This document shows positions 4,905 through 6,263 of a stretch of 6,263 bases of DNA, piece after piece. The notes below the pieces were generated by a model. The model had not been told where the DNA came from, did no database searches, and saw nothing but the letters and a program-made list of their open reading frames with translations. Source of the DNA: Planctomycetota bacterium (GTDB lineage: Bacteria; Planctomycetota; UBA8108); NCBI GenBank assembly GCA_016928605.1, contig JAFGKN010000343.1, positions 1 through 6,263 of the forward strand, written 5' to 3'. Within the stretch, counting starts at the first letter, position 1. Every line of letters begins with the position of its first letter. A program made the translations under genes and the position numbers.

Positions 4905-6263
4905 TCACCACCCGGCGAAGATGTCGATGCCGCTCTGGCAGTCGAGCGGTTCTTCGCCGTCCGGATCCTCTCCGTATCCGGGGAAGGGCGCGGAGGGAGC
5001 CGCCCCATCCCGGAAGAGGAAGTCGAGGAGATAGATCGCGTCGGTGACGTTGAGGACCTCATCGTTGTCGGCGTCGCCCGCATCCCGGCAGCTCGCCTCC
5101 AGACCGCCGAAGAGGTGGAGGAGAAGCCGGATCGGATCGCTGATGTCGACGAGTCCATCGAGGTTGACATCTCCGCGCGTGAACTGGGGCGGCAAGGCGA
5201 GGATCGTGAAGGGAAACGGCGCCGAGCGGCGGCCGTCGGTGTTCTCGACCGCCAGCTCGACCGTTCCCGGCGGAAGCAGGGGCACCTCCGCGCTCAGGCG
5301 CAGCGGATCGTCGCCCTCGTCGAACTCGACTCCGGCGGCGGCGGTCTCGCCGAAGAAGACCTCGATGCCGTCGTGGAACTCGTCGCCGCTGATGACGACG
5401 GATTCGCCCGGCATCGCAGACGGAGGTTCCACGCCGGTGATCTCCGGCGCCTCCCAGCCGAAGGTGGTGGTCACCGTGATCTGGTCGGAGCCGATGAGCT
5501 GGCCCTCCACGTCGAAGGCGAGGAAGTCGAGCTCGTTCGCGCCGACGTCGAGATCCACTCTCACGCGCCAGCGGGTCGTCGAGAGCCAGGTGGGGGTGGC
5601 GGCCTGGTCGCCGACGGCGATCGTGTAGACATCGACCCAGGCATTCCCCTCGATGTCTGCATAGCCGGTGTCGACGGTGAAGTCTCTGCCCGAGTTGGTG
5701 GTGATGGCGAAGCCGACCGCCGCCGGCAGTTCCCCCAGAAGAAGCCCGCGGCGGCTGTTGATGAAGCTGCGGATCGCGTTAGCGTTGGCGACTCCGTCGG
5801 CCCCCACGGCGGCTGTGTTCCGGTCGAGGACCTTCGTCACCATCTCGCCGGCGCTCCAGTAGCCGGGCTGGCTGCCTCGTCCGTTCAGCATCTCGTCGAG
5901 GATCGCCAGGTACATCCTGCGGAACTTCGGTCGCTGGAGGACCCGGCTGAAGGACCCGTCTGCATCGGGATAGAGCCGCGCGCTGGCGTTGCCCCAGCTG
6001 TGGTCCATGTCCCACGGCAGGAGCTTGAACCGCCCCTCGATGGGGGCGTAGTAGAAGTAGGCGTTCTGGCCGTTCCCGATCGAGATCGTGTCCCAGTCGT
6101 CGTGGGCGCAGCGGGCAGCATACATCCGCAGGAACTGCTCGACATCCATGATGTTTTCGAGATCGGTGTCGAGGAGGCTCACGTTGTTGATGACGCGCAT
6201 CATCTCGGCGATCTCCACGAAGTTGTCGTCCAGCTCGCGGGTGCGCGGATTGAAATACCAGCG
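4905..6263 (-). CDS. CotH kinase-family exported protein with Ig-like, IPT/TIG and dockerin-like domains (5' end outside window)
   Basis: The C-terminal 452 residues of a larger protein; the frame is open to the right edge, so the GTG at 6218 is only an internal valine. Counting from the edge, residues 1-179 are the C-terminal half of a CotH domain: RWYFNPRTREL (1-11), VEQFLRMYA (41-49), GQNAYFYY (65-72) and metal-binding-type PWDMDHSWG (83-91), closing with a SFINSRRGLLLGEL helix (166-179). CotH proteins are atypical secreted kinases known from spore-coat phosphorylation. Residues 180-267 resemble an Ig/FnIII-like module (WRVRVDLDVGANELDFLAFD), 272-355 an IPT/TIG domain (PEITGVEPPSAMPGESVVISG), and 361-445 two dockerin-like Ca loops: DVNLDGLVD (365-373) and DADNDEVLN (397-405). 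The tail ends QSGIDIFAGW. A signal peptide is expected in the missing N-terminus. It is convergent with uppS. The multidomain layout suggests a surface or extracellular protein; its substrate is unknown. Confidence 0.9.
   Translation of the reverse strand, partial: RWYFNPRTRELDDNFVEIAEMMRVINNVSLLDTDLENIMDVEQFLRMYAARCAHDDWDTISIGNGQNAYFYYAPIEGRFKLLPWDMDHSWGNASARLYPDADGSFSRVLQRPKFRRMYLAILDEMLNGRGSQPGYWSAGEMVTKVLDRNTAAVGADGVANANAIRSFINSRRGLLLGELPAAVGFAITTNSGRDFTVDTGYADIEGNAWVDVYTIAVGDQAATPTWLSTTRWRVRVDLDVGANELDFLAFDVEGQLIGSDQITVTTTFGWEAPEITGVEPPSAMPGESVVISGDEFHDGIEVFFGETAAAGVEFDEGDDPLRLSAEVPLLPPGTVELAVENTDGRRSAPFPFTILALPPQFTRGDVNLDGLVDISDPIRLLLHLFGGLEASCRDAGDADNDEVLNVTDAIYLLDFLFRDGAAPSAPFPGYGEDPDGEEPLDCQSGIDIFAGW

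Noticed and set aside
4710..6263. Plus-strand frame starting at ATG 4710 with an AGGAGAG-like site, open to the window end
   Set aside because: From 4905 on it is codon-aligned antisense to the CotH gene. Lack of TTA, CTA and TCA codons there leaves it without stops. Its first 65 codons are low-complexity and match nothing.
1..6263. CRISPR arrays, tRNA/rRNA genes, insertion sequences
   Set aside because: No regularly spaced repeats, no structural RNA sequence, and no transposase or terminal inverted repeats were seen on reading both strands.

Overview
The window reads as GC-rich bacterial DNA (roughly two thirds G+C by eye, not computed) with strong codon bias: TTA, CTA and TCA codons are almost absent, so long spurious ORFs lie opposite the real genes. 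The best taxonomic hint is the C-terminal tail of the right-hand gene: a dockerin-like pair of Ca-binding loops ending in an 'APFPGYGEDPD...LDC' signature. Exported proteins of Planctomycetota and neighbouring uncultured phyla carry such tails. The genes around it are compatible with such an organism, but the phylum is an inference.

Layout, left to right. (1) Positions 1-443, minus strand: the first 147 residues of an unrecognised exported protein running off the left edge. (2) A divergent intergenic region, 444-800, with a good sigma70-type promoter (685-714) facing right. (3) A two-gene unit on the plus strand. The first gene encodes a receiver + histidine-kinase-like protein (801-1943) whose phosphoacceptor histidine is replaced. 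The second encodes a VTC-domain (polyphosphate polymerase-like) protein (1940-2695) whose GTG start overlaps the kinase stop codon. (4) A 204-bp gap with a second promoter (2823-2851) overlapped by nested palindromes that look like an operator. (5) A three-gene plus-strand cluster: a six-helix membrane protein (2900-3526), a small winged-helix regulator (3531-3848) and undecaprenyl diphosphate synthase uppS (3906-4658). (6) A 246-bp convergent gap. (7) On the minus strand, 4905-6263, the C-terminal 452 residues of a large CotH-kinase-family exported protein with Ig-like, IPT/TIG and dockerin-like domains, running off the right edge.

How the genes may work together. In many bacteria VTC-domain proteins are encoded near CotH-family proteins and DUF4956 membrane proteins. 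Here VTC and CotH lie within about 2.2 kb of each other but on opposite strands, separated by the uppS cluster. Translational coupling of VTC to a soluble receiver/pseudokinase is the most unusual arrangement seen and suggests signal control of a polyphosphate-type activity. The membrane-protein/regulator pair looks like an autoregulated unit driving uppS, the lipid-carrier step of cell-envelope synthesis. These links come from gene order and motifs only.
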